This document shows, piece by piece, positions 1-10,159 of a stretch of 64,000 nt of DNA. Each line of letters opens with the position of its first letter. Within the stretch, counting starts at the first letter, position 1. The position numbers and the translations under genes were made by a program. The DNA is from Sphingomonas sp. AR_OL41. Lineage in GTDB: Bacteria > Pseudomonadota > Alphaproteobacteria > Sphingomonadales > Sphingomonadaceae. The DNA is taken from positions 1 through 64,000 of the forward strand of contig NZ_JARYTI010000003.1 of assembly GCF_029911635.1 (NCBI RefSeq), in the 5' to 3' direction. The notes under the pieces are model-generated. The model saw only the letters and a list, made by a program, of their open reading frames with translations, ran no database searches and was not told where the DNA came from.

Positions 1-174
1 TCCATACAGGCCAGCAGCCGTGATGATGGCTGCATCAGTAGGCCGGACACACGGAAGCACCTGAACCTGCGCGAACAAAATCTCTCACATACCCCTTGTA
101 TCCGGCGGGGCGTCCACACACGGACATGTGAGGCGACCTTTAGATGGAGCCATCTTCCGGTGAGATGCGCAAAC

Positions 175-576
175 ATGGGCAAACTTCTTAGCCTCCTTCT
201 TGCGTCCTTCATGGCGCCTCAGGCCCTATCAGCGGCCGATGATCCTGCGCTTCATTTAGTCCAAGAGTTTGTCGCAGCGGTGCGGCATAATCCCGGGCAG
301 GCGAAGACATATGCCGAAGACGGCGTAAACCTCGATTTCGGTGATTATGTCGGGGGAAGAAGCATTGATCGCTTCGCCAAGGAGGCGAGTAACTGCCAGT
401 TGCGGTCAATCTCGCAACCTTCCGTCCCGAAGAACTGGAATTTGGACGGCGCGCGCTATTTTCAGATCATCTGGCGGTGCCCTCCGCCCTTTGGCCCACG
501 GATGGGCCCGGACCTGCGCGTTGCGCTCTTTGTGAAGCAAAAGATTATTGCTGGCGGGAGTCGCTTCGGCCGGTAG
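175..576 (+). CDS. Small exported protein of unknown function
   Basis: A 133-residue protein with an N-terminal hydrophobic stretch and an Ala-x-Ala site (LLSLLLASFMAPQALSAA), so it is probably exported to the periplasm. The remainder is a compact domain with two cysteines (in NCQL and WRCPP) that could form a disulfide. I recognise no family. The ATG at 175 puts the signal peptide at the N-terminus; an in-frame ATG at 160 would add five residues. It stands alone, divergent from nothing and convergent with the LuxR gene that follows. Confidence 0.55.
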   Translation: MGKLLSLLLASFMAPQALSAADDPALHLVQEFVAAVRHNPGQAKTYAEDGVNLDFGDYVGGRSIDRFAKEASNCQLRSISQPSVPKNWNLDGARYFQIIWRCPPPFGPRMGPDLRVALFVKQKIIAGGSRFGR

Positions 577-681
577 CTCCTGCTGCGATCATCGAGAGCG
601 TCCACTGACCGAGCGGCGGTCCCAAGGGGAGGAAGCTGCCCCGCCGAGCCTCACCCAACCCCGCCATCGGCATCCCCCCAC

Positions 682-1776
682 TCACCCCTTCCCCGCTCCG
701 CGATCAATCGTCACATTCGCGAGCAGCGCGACGACCTCGGCCTGGCGGGCGCAGCCGGTCTTGTCGAGCACCTGGCGCAGTTGCGAGCGGACGGTCGAGA
801 TGGCGACGTCGCCGGCGGCAGCGATCTCGTCGAGCGTGTCGCCCTTGACGAGGCCGCGCGCGACGCGTGCCTCGGCGGCGGTGAGATCGAACAGCGAACG
901 CATCAGATCCGACGAGGGCGCCTTTTGCGGCTCGACCGGGGTGAGCACGAGCAGCGCATAGCTGCGCGCGAACAGGTCGTGCGCCGCGCGGCGGATCGGC
1001 ACGACATGCGCGACCATCGTCGCGCGATTATCGGCATCGCGCAGCGGGAAGGAGCGCGGCGTGGCCTCGTCCGTCGTCTCGAGCGCGCCGAGCGCGGCGA
1101 ACAGCTGGGCGTTGGCGGCGCGATCACCCAGCGCGACCTGGTTGCTGGCGCGCCACTGGACCTGGCCGGGCATCGCCTCGATCAGCGCATTGGCCTCGAC
1201 CACGGCGCCGTCCTCGTCGAGCAGCAGCGCGGGCAGGCCGAGCGAAGCGAGCGTGGCGTTGGCGCCCTGCGCGCGCTGCAGCCCGAGCCGCGCCGAGACG
1301 AAGGCGGCGCGGGCGAGATGCGGGCGCAGTTCGTTGAGTTGTTCTACCGGGGTCTTTTCCAGCGGGCCGCGGCCGAATTCGCGCTCGATCGTCAGCACGA
1401 TATTGTCGCCGGTCGGCATGCGCAGTCCGGTGCTGGCCGACCAGCCGAGCCCGCGCGGGCGGAAGAAGTCGCGGTAGATCGGCACCTCGGCGAGCTGCTG
1501 TTCGGTCCAGAAATCGAACTCGCGGAAGAAGCGCGGTTCCTGCGCGCCCATCACGCAGACGCCGCGATTGCAGGTCGCGAACCAGCCGTCATGGACATAT
1601 TCGTGGAAGACGGCGTCGAGATTGGCGCTGCCGGTCCATTTGACCGCCTTGCCGCGCACCGAGAAGAGCTGCCCGCCGCGCGCATCGGTGATGCGCGCCA
1701 GTTCGTCCATGATGCCGGGCCACAGCTCGGGCAGAAACGAGCATTCGTAGATGCGGTCGATCAGGTCGGTGTTCAT
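682..1776 (-). CDS. LuxR-family HTH transcriptional regulator
   Basis: A 364-residue regulator. The C-terminus (about 296-355) is a LuxR-type helix-turn-helix beginning FDLTAAEARVARGLVKG, with the recognition helix around ISTVRSQLRQVLDKTG. The N-terminal two thirds look like a PAS/GAF-like sensor region without a receiver aspartate motif, so this is not a two-component response regulator. Its ligand is unknown. It is separated from serB downstream of its start by about 70 bp and is read on the same strand, but the gap and different role argue against an operon. Confidence 0.8.
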   Translation of the reverse strand: MNTDLIDRIYECSFLPELWPGIMDELARITDARGGQLFSVRGKAVKWTGSANLDAVFHEYVHDGWFATCNRGVCVMGAQEPRFFREFDFWTEQQLAEVPIYRDFFRPRGLGWSASTGLRMPTGDNIVLTIEREFGRGPLEKTPVEQLNELRPHLARAAFVSARLGLQRAQGANATLASLGLPALLLDEDGAVVEANALIEAMPGQVQWRASNQVALGDRAANAQLFAALGALETTDEATPRSFPLRDADNRATMVAHVVPIRRAAHDLFARSYALLVLTPVEPQKAPSSDLMRSLFDLTAAEARVARGLVKGDTLDEIAAAGDVAISTVRSQLRQVLDKTGCARQAEVVALLANVTIDRGAGKG

Positions 1777-1844
1777 GGCGCGCCCCCGTGCGGGTAGCTA
1801 GCGCCTTCCCTCCGCGCACCGCAACCTTTCCCGTTCGTGCGCGA

Positions 1845-2726
1845 TCAGTCCGTCCGCCAATCTGCGCGCGCAATCCCCTGCGCGTAGAGCAGGGCCGTCA
1901 GGTCATTATGATCGATCCGCGCGGCGGCGGCGGCGGCGACGACGGGCTTGGCGTGATAGGCGACGCCCAGCCCTGCCCGCCTGATCATCGCCAGATCGTT
2001 GGCGCCGTCGCCGACAGCCAGCGTCGCCTCGGGCGGCAGGAACAGCGCATCGGTCGCCTCGCGCAGCGTGCGCTCCTTGGTGTCGGAGCCGACGATCGGC
2101 TTGGTCACGGTGCCGGCGAGCTTGCCGCCTGTGATCTCGAGCACATTGGCGATCGCCTGGTCGAAACCGATCGCGGCGGCGACGGGCTCAGCGAAGCGGG
2201 TGAAGCCGCCCGAGACGAGAATGGTGCGCGCGCCCTGCCCGCGCATCGTACGCACCAGCTCGACCGCGCCCGGCATGAGCTGGACGCGCTCGGCGTGGCA
2301 GCGTTCGATCACGCTTTCGTCGAGGCCCTTGAGCAAGGCGACGCGCGCGTCGAGCGCGGCTTCGAAATCGAGCTCGCCGCGCATCGCCGCCTCGGTGACG
2401 GCGGCGATCTGCGGCTTGATGCCGGCATAATCGGCGAGCTCGTCGATGCATTCGATCGTGATCATGGTCGAATCCATGTCGGCGACGAGCAGGCGCTTGA
2501 TCCGCCCCTCGGCCGGCTGGACAACGATGTCGATGCCGTGAAAGGCGCCGTCGAGCGCGTTGCGCGCCGCCTCGGGATCGGCCGCGAAGCCGATATCGGC
2601 GGCATATTCCTCATCGATCCAGCCATGCGAGGCGGGCGTACAGCCGGCGATGGCGAGCCGGTCGCGCGCGGCCGAAATATCGCCCACGGATAGATTGCCC
2701 GGTGCTATCAGCGTGGCGATGAACAT
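1845..2726 (-). CDS. serB: Phosphoserine phosphatase SerB
   Basis: A 293-residue HAD-superfamily enzyme that dephosphorylates O-phospho-L-serine, the last step of serine synthesis. All catalytic motifs are visible: DMDST (83-87, nucleophile Asp), VSGGFT (171-176), the Lys in VTKP (about 209) and [10 protein letters not shown] (239-248). The first 75 residues form the ACT-like N-terminal domain common in long SerB proteins. Start is ATG 2726, divergent from miaA with 42 bp between the two starts, so the promoters overlap. Confidence 0.95.
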   Translation of the reverse strand: MFIATLIAPGNLSVGDISAARDRLAIAGCTPASHGWIDEEYAADIGFAADPEAARNALDGAFHGIDIVVQPAEGRIKRLLVADMDSTMITIECIDELADYAGIKPQIAAVTEAAMRGELDFEAALDARVALLKGLDESVIERCHAERVQLMPGAVELVRTMRGQGARTILVSGGFTRFAEPVAAAIGFDQAIANVLEITGGKLAGTVTKPIVGSDTKERTLREATDALFLPPEATLAVGDGANDLAMIRRAGLGVAYHAKPVVAAAAAARIDHNDLTALLYAQGIARADWRTD

Positions 2727-2768
2727 GACTTCTCCCTTACATGCGCTTTTGCTGTCGCGGGATTTGAT

Positions 2769-3710
2769 GTGAAAAAACCGGTGCCCACTTTTTCACATCC
2801 CGCGGTGGCGCTCATTGCAGGGCCAACCGCCAGCGGCAAGTCGGCTGTCGCGATCGAACTCGCCGAGCGCCAGGGGGGCGTGGTGATCAATGCGGATTCG
2901 GCGCAGGTCTATGCCGATCTGCGCATATTGTCGGCGCGGCCGAGCCCCGATGACGAGGCGCGCGTGCCGCACCGGCTGTTCGGTTATATCGACGGCGCGG
3001 AAAGCTGCTCAGCGGCGCGCTGGGCGGCGGATGCGCGGGCCGAGATCGCGGCCGCGCATGCCGCGGGGCGGTTGCCGGTGCTGGTCGGCGGGACCGGCTT
3101 GTATCTGCGCACGCTTATCGACGGCATCGCGCCGGTGCCCGAGATCGACCCGGCGATCCGTGACGCGGTGCGCGCGATGCCCGTCGCTGAGGCGCATCGT
3201 GCGCTGCACGAGGTCGACCCGACGGCGGCGGCGCGGCTGGCCCCTGCCGATACGACGCGGGTGGCGCGCGCGCTCGAGGTGGTGCGATCGACCGGGCGGA
3301 CGCTGGCGGCGTGGCAGGAAGATCGCGGCGGCGGGATCGGCGGCGACGTCAGGCTGGTCGCGACCGTGCTGCTGCCCGAGCGCGACTGGCTGCTGGCGCG
3401 GTGCGATGCGCGGCTGCAGGCGATGTTCGCCGGCGGCGCGATAGAAGAGGTCGCGCAGTTGCTGGAGCGCGACGACATCCCCCACACCGCCCCGATCCGC
3501 CGCGCGATCGGCGTACCCGAGATCGCCGCGCTGCTGGCGGGCAGGATCGACCGAGGCGCGGCGCTGGCGGCGGCGCAGATTGCGACGCGGCAATATGCCA
3601 AACGGCAATATACCTGGTTCCGCAACCAGCCTCCGGCGACGTGGAAGCGAACGAGCGAGTCCGAAAAAGACGTCATTGCCGATCAAATTGACATATTATT
3701 GCGTCATTAG
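2769..3710 (+). CDS. miaA: tRNA dimethylallyltransferase MiaA
   Basis: A 313-residue enzyme that adds a dimethylallyl group to A37 of tRNAs reading UNN codons. The P-loop GPTASGKS is at 18-25, the substrate-binding NADSAQVY follows at about 41-48, and the C-terminal region has the expected [13 protein letters not shown] signature. The start used is GTG 2769, which gives the P-loop the usual distance from the N-terminus. Length matches the family. Confidence 0.95.
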   Translation: MKKPVPTFSHPAVALIAGPTASGKSAVAIELAERQGGVVINADSAQVYADLRILSARPSPDDEARVPHRLFGYIDGAESCSAARWAADARAEIAAAHAAGRLPVLVGGTGLYLRTLIDGIAPVPEIDPAIRDAVRAMPVAEAHRALHEVDPTAAARLAPADTTRVARALEVVRSTGRTLAAWQEDRGGGIGGDVRLVATVLLPERDWLLARCDARLQAMFAGGAIEEVAQLLERDDIPHTAPIRRAIGVPEIAALLAGRIDRGAALAAAQIATRQYAKRQYTWFRNQPPATWKRTSESEKDVIADQIDILLRH

Positions 3711-3795
3711 CGGTTGACGTGCATTTTTCATGCCGCTAGCAGCACCCTTCCTTTGGCGCTATTGCAGCGCGGCATAACTTCCCTGGGGACGCGAC

Positions 3796-5544
3796 GTGGT
3801 AGCCGAAAAGAGTGGAGCCGATATTCTGGTCGAGGCGCTGTGCGATCTCGGCGTGGAGGTCGTGTTCGGCTATCCCGGTGGCGCGGTGCTACCGATCTAC
3901 GACGCGCTGTTCCGCTCGGGTCGCGTCAAGCATATCCTGGTGCGCCACGAACAGGCCGCGACGCACGCCGCCGAAGGCTATGCGCGTTCGACCGGCAAAC
4001 CCGGCGTGGTGCTGGTCACCTCAGGCCCTGGCGCAACCAATGCCGTCACCGGCATCACCGACGCGCTGATGGATTCGATCCCGATGGTGGTGATCACCGG
4101 GCAGGTCGCGACGCACCTGATCGGCAGCGATGCCTTTCAGGAAGCCGATACGGTCGGCATCACGCGGCATTGCTCGAAGCATAATTACCTCGTGAAGGAC
4201 CCGGCCTCGCTCGGCCCGATCATCCATGAGGCGTTCCATATCGCGACCTCGGGCCGGCCCGGGCCGGTGGTGGTCGACATCCCCAAGGACGTGCAGGTCG
4301 CGACCGCGCGCTATACGAAGCCGGGGCCGATCAAGCACAAGACCTATCGCCCGCAGATCAAGGCCGACCAGAGCGCGATCGAGGCGGCGGTCGACATGCT
4401 GGCGGCGGCCGAGCGGCCGATCCTCTATACCGGCGGCGGCATCATCAATTCGGGTCCTGCGGCGAGCATGTTGCTGCACGAACTGGCACGGATCACCGGC
4501 GCGCCGGTGACCTCGACGCTGATGGGTCTGGGCGCCTTCCCGGCCTCGTCGCCGCAATGGCTCGGCATGCTGGGCATGCACGGCACCTACGAAGCCAATT
4601 TCGCGATGAACAAGGCCGATTTGATCGTCTGCCTCGGCGCGCGCTTCGACGATCGCGTCACCGGGCGACTCGACGCATTCAGCCCCAACAGTCGCAAGAT
4701 CCATGTCGATATCGACCGCTCGTCGGTCAACAAGACGGTGCGCGTCGACCTGGCCGTGATCGCCGATGTCGGCCATGCGCTGGAAGACATGGTGCGGGTG
4801 TGGAAAAGCCGCCGGCATCCCAAGCCCGACCTCGCCGAATGGTGGCGGCGGATCGACGGCTGGCGTGCGACCAAATGCCTCGATTTCGTCGACGGCACCG
4901 ACGAGATCATGCCGCAGCGCGCGATCAGGGCGCTGTGGGAGGCGACGCACAAGCGCAGCCCGATCATCACCACCGAGGTCGGCCAGCACCAGATGTGGGC
5001 GGCGCAGCACTTCCATTTCGAGGCGCCCAACAAGTGGCTGACCTCGGGTGGGCTGGGCACGATGGGTTACGGCCTGCCGGCGGCGATCGGCGCGCAGCTC
5101 GGCAACCCCAAGGCACTGGTGATCGACATTGCCGGCGAGGCGTCGATCCAGATGAACATCCAGGAACTGGCGACGGCGACGCAATATCGCCTGCCGGTCA
5201 AGATCTTCATCCTCAACAACCAGTATATGGGGATGGTCCGCCAGTGGCAGGAACTGACCTATGCCGGTCGCTATTCGGAGAGCTATTCGGATTCGCTGCC
5301 CGATTTCGTCAAGCTCGGCGAGGCCTATGGCTGGAAGGGCATCCTGATCGAGAAGCCGGGCGAGCTCGACGACGGGATCGCCGCGATGCTCGCGTATGAC
5401 GGGCCGGTGATCGTCGACTGCCGCGTGGCCAAGCTGGCCAATTGCTTTCCGATGATCCCGTCGGGCGCGGCGCATACCGACATGATGCTCCAGGCCGCCG
5501 AGGTTACCGGCGAAATGGACGACGAAGCGAAGGCGCTGGTGTGA
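3796..5544 (+). CDS. ilvB: Acetolactate synthase large subunit
   Basis: A 582-residue thiamine-diphosphate enzyme making acetolactate or acetohydroxybutyrate for branched-chain amino acid synthesis. The activating glutamate lies in RHEQAATHAAEGYAR (Glu52). The TPP-binding segment reads IAGEASIQMN...ILNNQYMGMVRQWQ. A Glu stands where most homologues have the Asp of GDGS, which I take as a lineage variant rather than loss of function. The start is GTG 3796 after a weak SD (GGGGAC). A TTGACG at 3714 could be a -35 box, but the -10 is poor. It is followed by ilvN and then ilvC. Confidence 0.95.
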   Translation: MVAEKSGADILVEALCDLGVEVVFGYPGGAVLPIYDALFRSGRVKHILVRHEQAATHAAEGYARSTGKPGVVLVTSGPGATNAVTGITDALMDSIPMVVITGQVATHLIGSDAFQEADTVGITRHCSKHNYLVKDPASLGPIIHEAFHIATSGRPGPVVVDIPKDVQVATARYTKPGPIKHKTYRPQIKADQSAIEAAVDMLAAAERPILYTGGGIINSGPAASMLLHELARITGAPVTSTLMGLGAFPASSPQWLGMLGMHGTYEANFAMNKADLIVCLGARFDDRVTGRLDAFSPNSRKIHVDIDRSSVNKTVRVDLAVIADVGHALEDMVRVWKSRRHPKPDLAEWWRRIDGWRATKCLDFVDGTDEIMPQRAIRALWEATHKRSPIITTEVGQHQMWAAQHFHFEAPNKWLTSGGLGTMGYGLPAAIGAQLGNPKALVIDIAGEASIQMNIQELATATQYRLPVKIFILNNQYMGMVRQWQELTYAGRYSESYSDSLPDFVKLGEAYGWKGILIEKPGELDDGIAAMLAYDGPVIVDCRVAKLANCFPMIPSGAAHTDMMLQAAEVTGEMDDEAKALV

Positions 5545-5557
5545 TGACGCCTCGCAT

Positions 5558-5639
5558 CGTCATCCCAGCGAATGCTGAGATCTCGTGCCGCAAGGGCACG
5601 CTTTGCAACAGGGAGATCCCAGCTTTCGCTGGGATGACG
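5558..5639. repeat. Palindromic intergenic repeat between ilvB and ilvN
   Basis: An 82-bp imperfect inverted repeat. The left arm starts CGTCATCCCAGCGAATGCTG, the right arm ends CAGCTTTCGCTGGGATGACG, and a smaller GTGCC-gcaa-GGCAC hairpin lies inside. It fills almost the whole ilvB-ilvN gap. It looks like a dispersed REP-type element of sphingomonads and could affect the relative expression of the two subunits. Confidence 0.7.
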
Positions 5640-5646
5640 CATTAAA

Positions 5647-6158
5647 ATGCATATCAAGGAAGAAGCCCGCGAGCGGCACACGCTGTCGGTGATGGTCGAC
5701 AATGAGCCGGGCATCCTCGCCCGGATCGCCGGGCTGTTCACCGCGCGCGGCTATAATATCGAGAGCCTGACGGTGTCGGACGTTACCGCCGACCATGCCG
5801 TCAGCCGCATCACCATCGTCACCTCGGCCTCGGCGCATGTGATGGAGCAGATTTTATCGCAACTCGACCGGCTGGTGCCGGTGCATTCGGTGACCGACCT
5901 GACCGCGCTCGGCGCGCATGTCGAGCGCGAGCTGGCGCTGGTCAAGGTCGCCGGCACCGGCGACCACCGCATCGAGGCGCTGCGCCTCGCCGATGTGTAC
6001 CGCGCGCGCGTGGTCGACGCGACGACGTCGAGCTTCGTGTTCGAGGTGACCGGCGGACGCGAGAAGATCGATACCTTCGTCACGCTGATGCGCGAGGTCG
6101 GCCTGATCGAGGTCGCGCGCACCGGCATCGTCGCCATCGCCCGGGGAAAGCAGACAGC

Positions 6159-6162
<4 letters not shown>
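5647..6162 (+). CDS. ilvN: Acetolactate synthase small regulatory subunit
   Basis: A 171-residue regulatory subunit that binds valine and activates the large subunit. The N-terminal ACT domain starts at about residue 7 (HTLSVMVDNEPGILARIAGLF), and the C-terminal half is the usual ALS_ss_C domain. SD AAGGAAG precedes ATG 5647 by a few bases, although the repeat lies just upstream. The stop overlaps the GTG of the next gene. Confidence 0.93.
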
Positions 6163-7713
<1,551 letters not shown>

Positions 7714-7730
7714 CCTTTGTGCCACGCTCC

Positions 7731-7755
7731 CCGGTCCCGCTCATCGCGGGACCGG
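7731..7755 (+). terminator. Hairpin after ilvC
   Basis: A 9-bp perfect stem CCGGTCCCG / CGGGACCGG with a 7-nt loop lies 18 bp after the ilvC stop. There is no U-tract, so it may stabilise the mRNA 3' end rather than terminate by itself. Confidence 0.35.
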
Positions 7756-7828
7756 CGCTTGTCGAAATATTGCGACATGGCCGATGCGCTGCGGTAACAG
7801 CCGAACAGGACGGTCGCAGGAAATCCGC

Positions 7829-8686
7829 ATGCACGCACCCAATGCTTCGCCCCGCTGGTCGATCGTCGTCCCCTATTACAACGAAGAACCCTATATCGAG
7901 CGGACCATCGCCTGCGCGATGGCGCTGACGGGTCCTGCCTTTCGCCTCGTGCTGGTCAACAACGCCTCGGACGATCGCAGCGAGGAGCTGTGCCGCGCGA
8001 TGCTCGCCAGCCGCCCGGATATCGCTGTCGATTATGTCTACGAGACCAAGCCGGGGCCGAGCCACGCGCTCGACGCCGGGCTGGCGCATGTCGATACGCC
8101 GTTCGTCGCGCTGTGGAATGCCGATACCTGGTACCCGACCGACTATCTTGCGCGGGCCGAGCAGCTGATCGAGCAGCCCGGCGTCGTCGCGGCCATGGCG
8201 GTCGATATCTACGCGCCGCCGAACCATTGGTATGGCTGGCTGACGCGGTTCCACAAGCGCAACATGGCGTGGCTGATGTCACGACAGACCCACACCGGCA
8301 CCTATGGCCAGAGTTTCCGCACCGACATATTACGTGCCGCCGGCGGGCCACGCTCGGAGAATTGGCCTTGGGTCCTCGACGATCATGAACTGATGCAGCG
8401 CGTCTTTCGCTTCGGCAAGTCGCGCTATCATGTCGATTTCTGGTGCATGCCGTCGGCGCGTCGCGGTCGTAACGCGCATGTCCGCTGGTCGTTGTTCGAG
8501 CGGCTGATGTACCATGTCACGCCCTATCCGCTGAAGGACTGGTTCTTCTACGATTTCCTCGCCAAGCGCTTCGCCGCGCGCGGGATGCGCAACGCCAATC
8601 TGCGCGATCGCGACTGGACCGGAACGCAGGCCCAGGACGGCTCGAAACCCAGCGTTGCGGAATTGGTGTTTGACCCGGGTCCGTAA
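7829..8686 (+). CDS. Family 2 glycosyltransferase
   Basis: A 285-residue GT-A fold glycosyltransferase. It starts WSIVVPYYNEEPYIERTI, has a nucleotide-binding LVNNASDDRS and, in place of DxD, WNADTWYPTDY at about 95. There is no membrane segment. The ATG at 7829 is preceded by AGGA at a good distance; an upstream in-frame codon at 7784 lacks support. The acceptor and pathway cannot be read from the neighbours. Confidence 0.8.
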   Translation: MHAPNASPRWSIVVPYYNEEPYIERTIACAMALTGPAFRLVLVNNASDDRSEELCRAMLASRPDIAVDYVYETKPGPSHALDAGLAHVDTPFVALWNADTWYPTDYLARAEQLIEQPGVVAAMAVDIYAPPNHWYGWLTRFHKRNMAWLMSRQTHTGTYGQSFRTDILRAAGGPRSENWPWVLDDHELMQRVFRFGKSRYHVDFWCMPSARRGRNAHVRWSLFERLMYHVTPYPLKDWFFYDFLAKRFAARGMRNANLRDRDWTGTQAQDGSKPSVAELVFDPGP

Positions 8687-8729
8687 CTGCCACGAGAAAC
8701 CCCGTATCGCCAATTTCGGGATTTCATCG

Positions 8730-9353
8730 ATGCGTCATTACTTCCTTTCCGTTTTCGCCATTCCCCTGATGTTGGCCGCGCCGCTGGTGGCGCAGCAGAT
8801 GCCGACGACGCCGCCGGGCGCGCCGATCGCGTCGCGCGTCACCGCCGGCACCCACACGATCGATGGCGCCCACACCCAGGTGCTGTTCACCGTCAATCAC
8901 CTCGGCTTCTCCAACTATACCGGGCAGTTCGCGCAACCCAGCGGCACCCTGGTGCTCGATCCCAAGAACCCGTCGCGCGACAAGGTCGAGGTGACCTTCC
9001 AGATCGACAAGGTACAGACCACAGTGCCGGCGCTCGACGCGCACCTCAAAAAGCCGGAATTCTTCGATTCCACGATGTTCCCGGAAGGCAAGTTCGTTTC
9101 GACCCGCGTCACCGTGAAGGGCATGACCGCGACGATTGCCGGCAACCTCACGCTGAAGGGTGTCACCCGCCCCGTGATATTGCAGGCGCGCTTCATCGGT
9201 GCCGGCAAGGCTCCCTACCCGCCCAACAAGACCAATATCGGGTTCACCGCGACGACGAGCATCAAGCGCAGCGATTTCGGCATCAGCTATGGCGTGCCGC
9301 TGGTTTCCGACAAGGTCGACCTGACGATCAACGCTGCTTTCGAGGCGCAGTGA
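8730..9353 (+). CDS. YceI-family periplasmic lipid-binding protein
   Basis: A 207-residue exported protein. The signal peptide is FLSVFAIPLMLAAPLVAQQ, followed by a lipocalin-like YceI domain (GTHTIDGAHTQVLFTVNHLG, later LTLKGVTRPVILQ). Family members bind polyisoprenoid chains such as ubiquinone. Start ATG 8730 places the signal peptide at the N-terminus. The stop overlaps the start of the next gene (GTGA). Confidence 0.88.
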   Translation: MRHYFLSVFAIPLMLAAPLVAQQMPTTPPGAPIASRVTAGTHTIDGAHTQVLFTVNHLGFSNYTGQFAQPSGTLVLDPKNPSRDKVEVTFQIDKVQTTVPALDAHLKKPEFFDSTMFPEGKFVSTRVTVKGMTATIAGNLTLKGVTRPVILQARFIGAGKAPYPPNKTNIGFTATTSIKRSDFGISYGVPLVSDKVDLTINAAFEAQ

Positions 9354-9970
9354 GCGGCCGCGCCGATCCGGAGACCGAGGGCCAACCCGGCGTTGGCCGG
9401 GTCGAGGCCTTTTCGGACGGCGTCATCGCCATCATCGTCACCATCATGGTGCTGGAACTCCACCCGCCGGTGGCCGAGGGGCTCGGGCGGTTGTGGACCT
9501 TGTGGCCGGTGTTTCTCGCCTATGCGCTGAGCTACGCCTATGTTGCGATCTATTGGGTCAACCATCACCGGTTGTTCGGCCACGCGGTGCGCGTCACCAA
9601 CGCATTGCTGTGGTCGAACATGCTGCTGCTGTTCGCGCTGTCGCTCGTGCCCTTCTCGACCGCATATCTGGGTGAGCATCATTTCAGCCGCGAGGCGACG
9701 TGGCTGTATCTCGTGACGATGCTGCTGCCATCGATTGCCTATGCCTGGCTGCAGGCGGTCATTTCGCGAACCGGCAAAGAGGGGCGCGCCGCGGACGAAT
9801 ATTATGCTGCCAGCACACGCAAGGGTCTTGCCGCGACGCTGATCTACATCACGGGCATCCCGCTGACGCTGATCTCACCATGGCTGGGAATCGGCTGTGC
9901 GGTGATCGTCGCAATCCTGTGGTTCCTGCCGCACAGCCGGATCGATCGGCTGTTCGCGCAATTCGGTTAG
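9350..9970 (+). CDS. TMEM175-type (DUF1211) potassium channel-like membrane protein
   Basis: A 206-residue integral membrane protein with about six hydrophobic helices. Helix 1 carries the signature VEAFSDGVIAIIVTIMVLEL (about 18-37), matching the family RxxxFSDGVxAI motif; bacterial TMEM175 proteins are K+ channels. The Arg of the motif is within GRVEAF. It is coupled to YceI through a GTG overlapping the preceding stop. Confidence 0.85.
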   Translation: MSGRADPETEGQPGVGRVEAFSDGVIAIIVTIMVLELHPPVAEGLGRLWTLWPVFLAYALSYAYVAIYWVNHHRLFGHAVRVTNALLWSNMLLLFALSLVPFSTAYLGEHHFSREATWLYLVTMLLPSIAYAWLQAVISRTGKEGRAADEYYAASTRKGLAATLIYITGIPLTLISPWLGIGCAVIVAILWFLPHSRIDRLFAQFG

Positions 9971-10021
9971 GTGATTTTGCGGGCTGGACATCGTCGGCCT
10001 CGTCACGCTAACGCACTTTGC

Positions 10022-10069
10022 ATGACGCTGGCGCTTAGCCTTCCGCTGCTTCGACTTACGCGCCCTTAG
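10022..10069 (+). CDS. Leucine-rich leader peptide of leuA
   Basis: A 15-codon reading frame, MTLALSLPLLRLTRP, with six leucines among its first twelve codons, ending TAG at 10067-10069. It lies 90 bp before leuA, and its stop lies inside one arm of an 11-bp stem. Leucine-rich leader peptides that sense charged tRNA-Leu are known before leu genes in many proteobacteria. I infer the same role here. No clear SD is visible. Confidence 0.7.
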   Translation: MTLALSLPLLRLTRP

Positions 10070-10117
10070 GCGCGTACACCGCCGCGCGCCCCGAGCGTGC
10101 GCGATCCGCCTAAGGGC
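10062..10117 (+). promoter_or_regulatory. leuA leader stem (attenuator or RBS control)
   Basis: GCCCTTAGGCG (10062-10072) pairs perfectly with CGCCTAAGGGC (10107-10117). The left arm overlaps the leader-peptide stop codon, so a ribosome finishing or stalling in the leader would change the folding. No T-run follows, so the mechanism may not be classical intrinsic termination. Confidence 0.6.
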
Positions 10118-10159
10118 CATCATCGACCCGAAATCTCCTCGACCAGCGAGACCAGAGCC

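Noticed and set aside
3735-3782. Leader peptide before ilvB (MPLAAPFLWRYCSAA)
   Set aside because: Only two Leu and no Ile or Val; no attenuator stem follows, so an attenuation role is not supported.
4021-5475. Long antisense frame of 484 codons over ilvB
   Set aside because: High-GC shadow of ilvB; Arg/Asp/His-rich without any domain.
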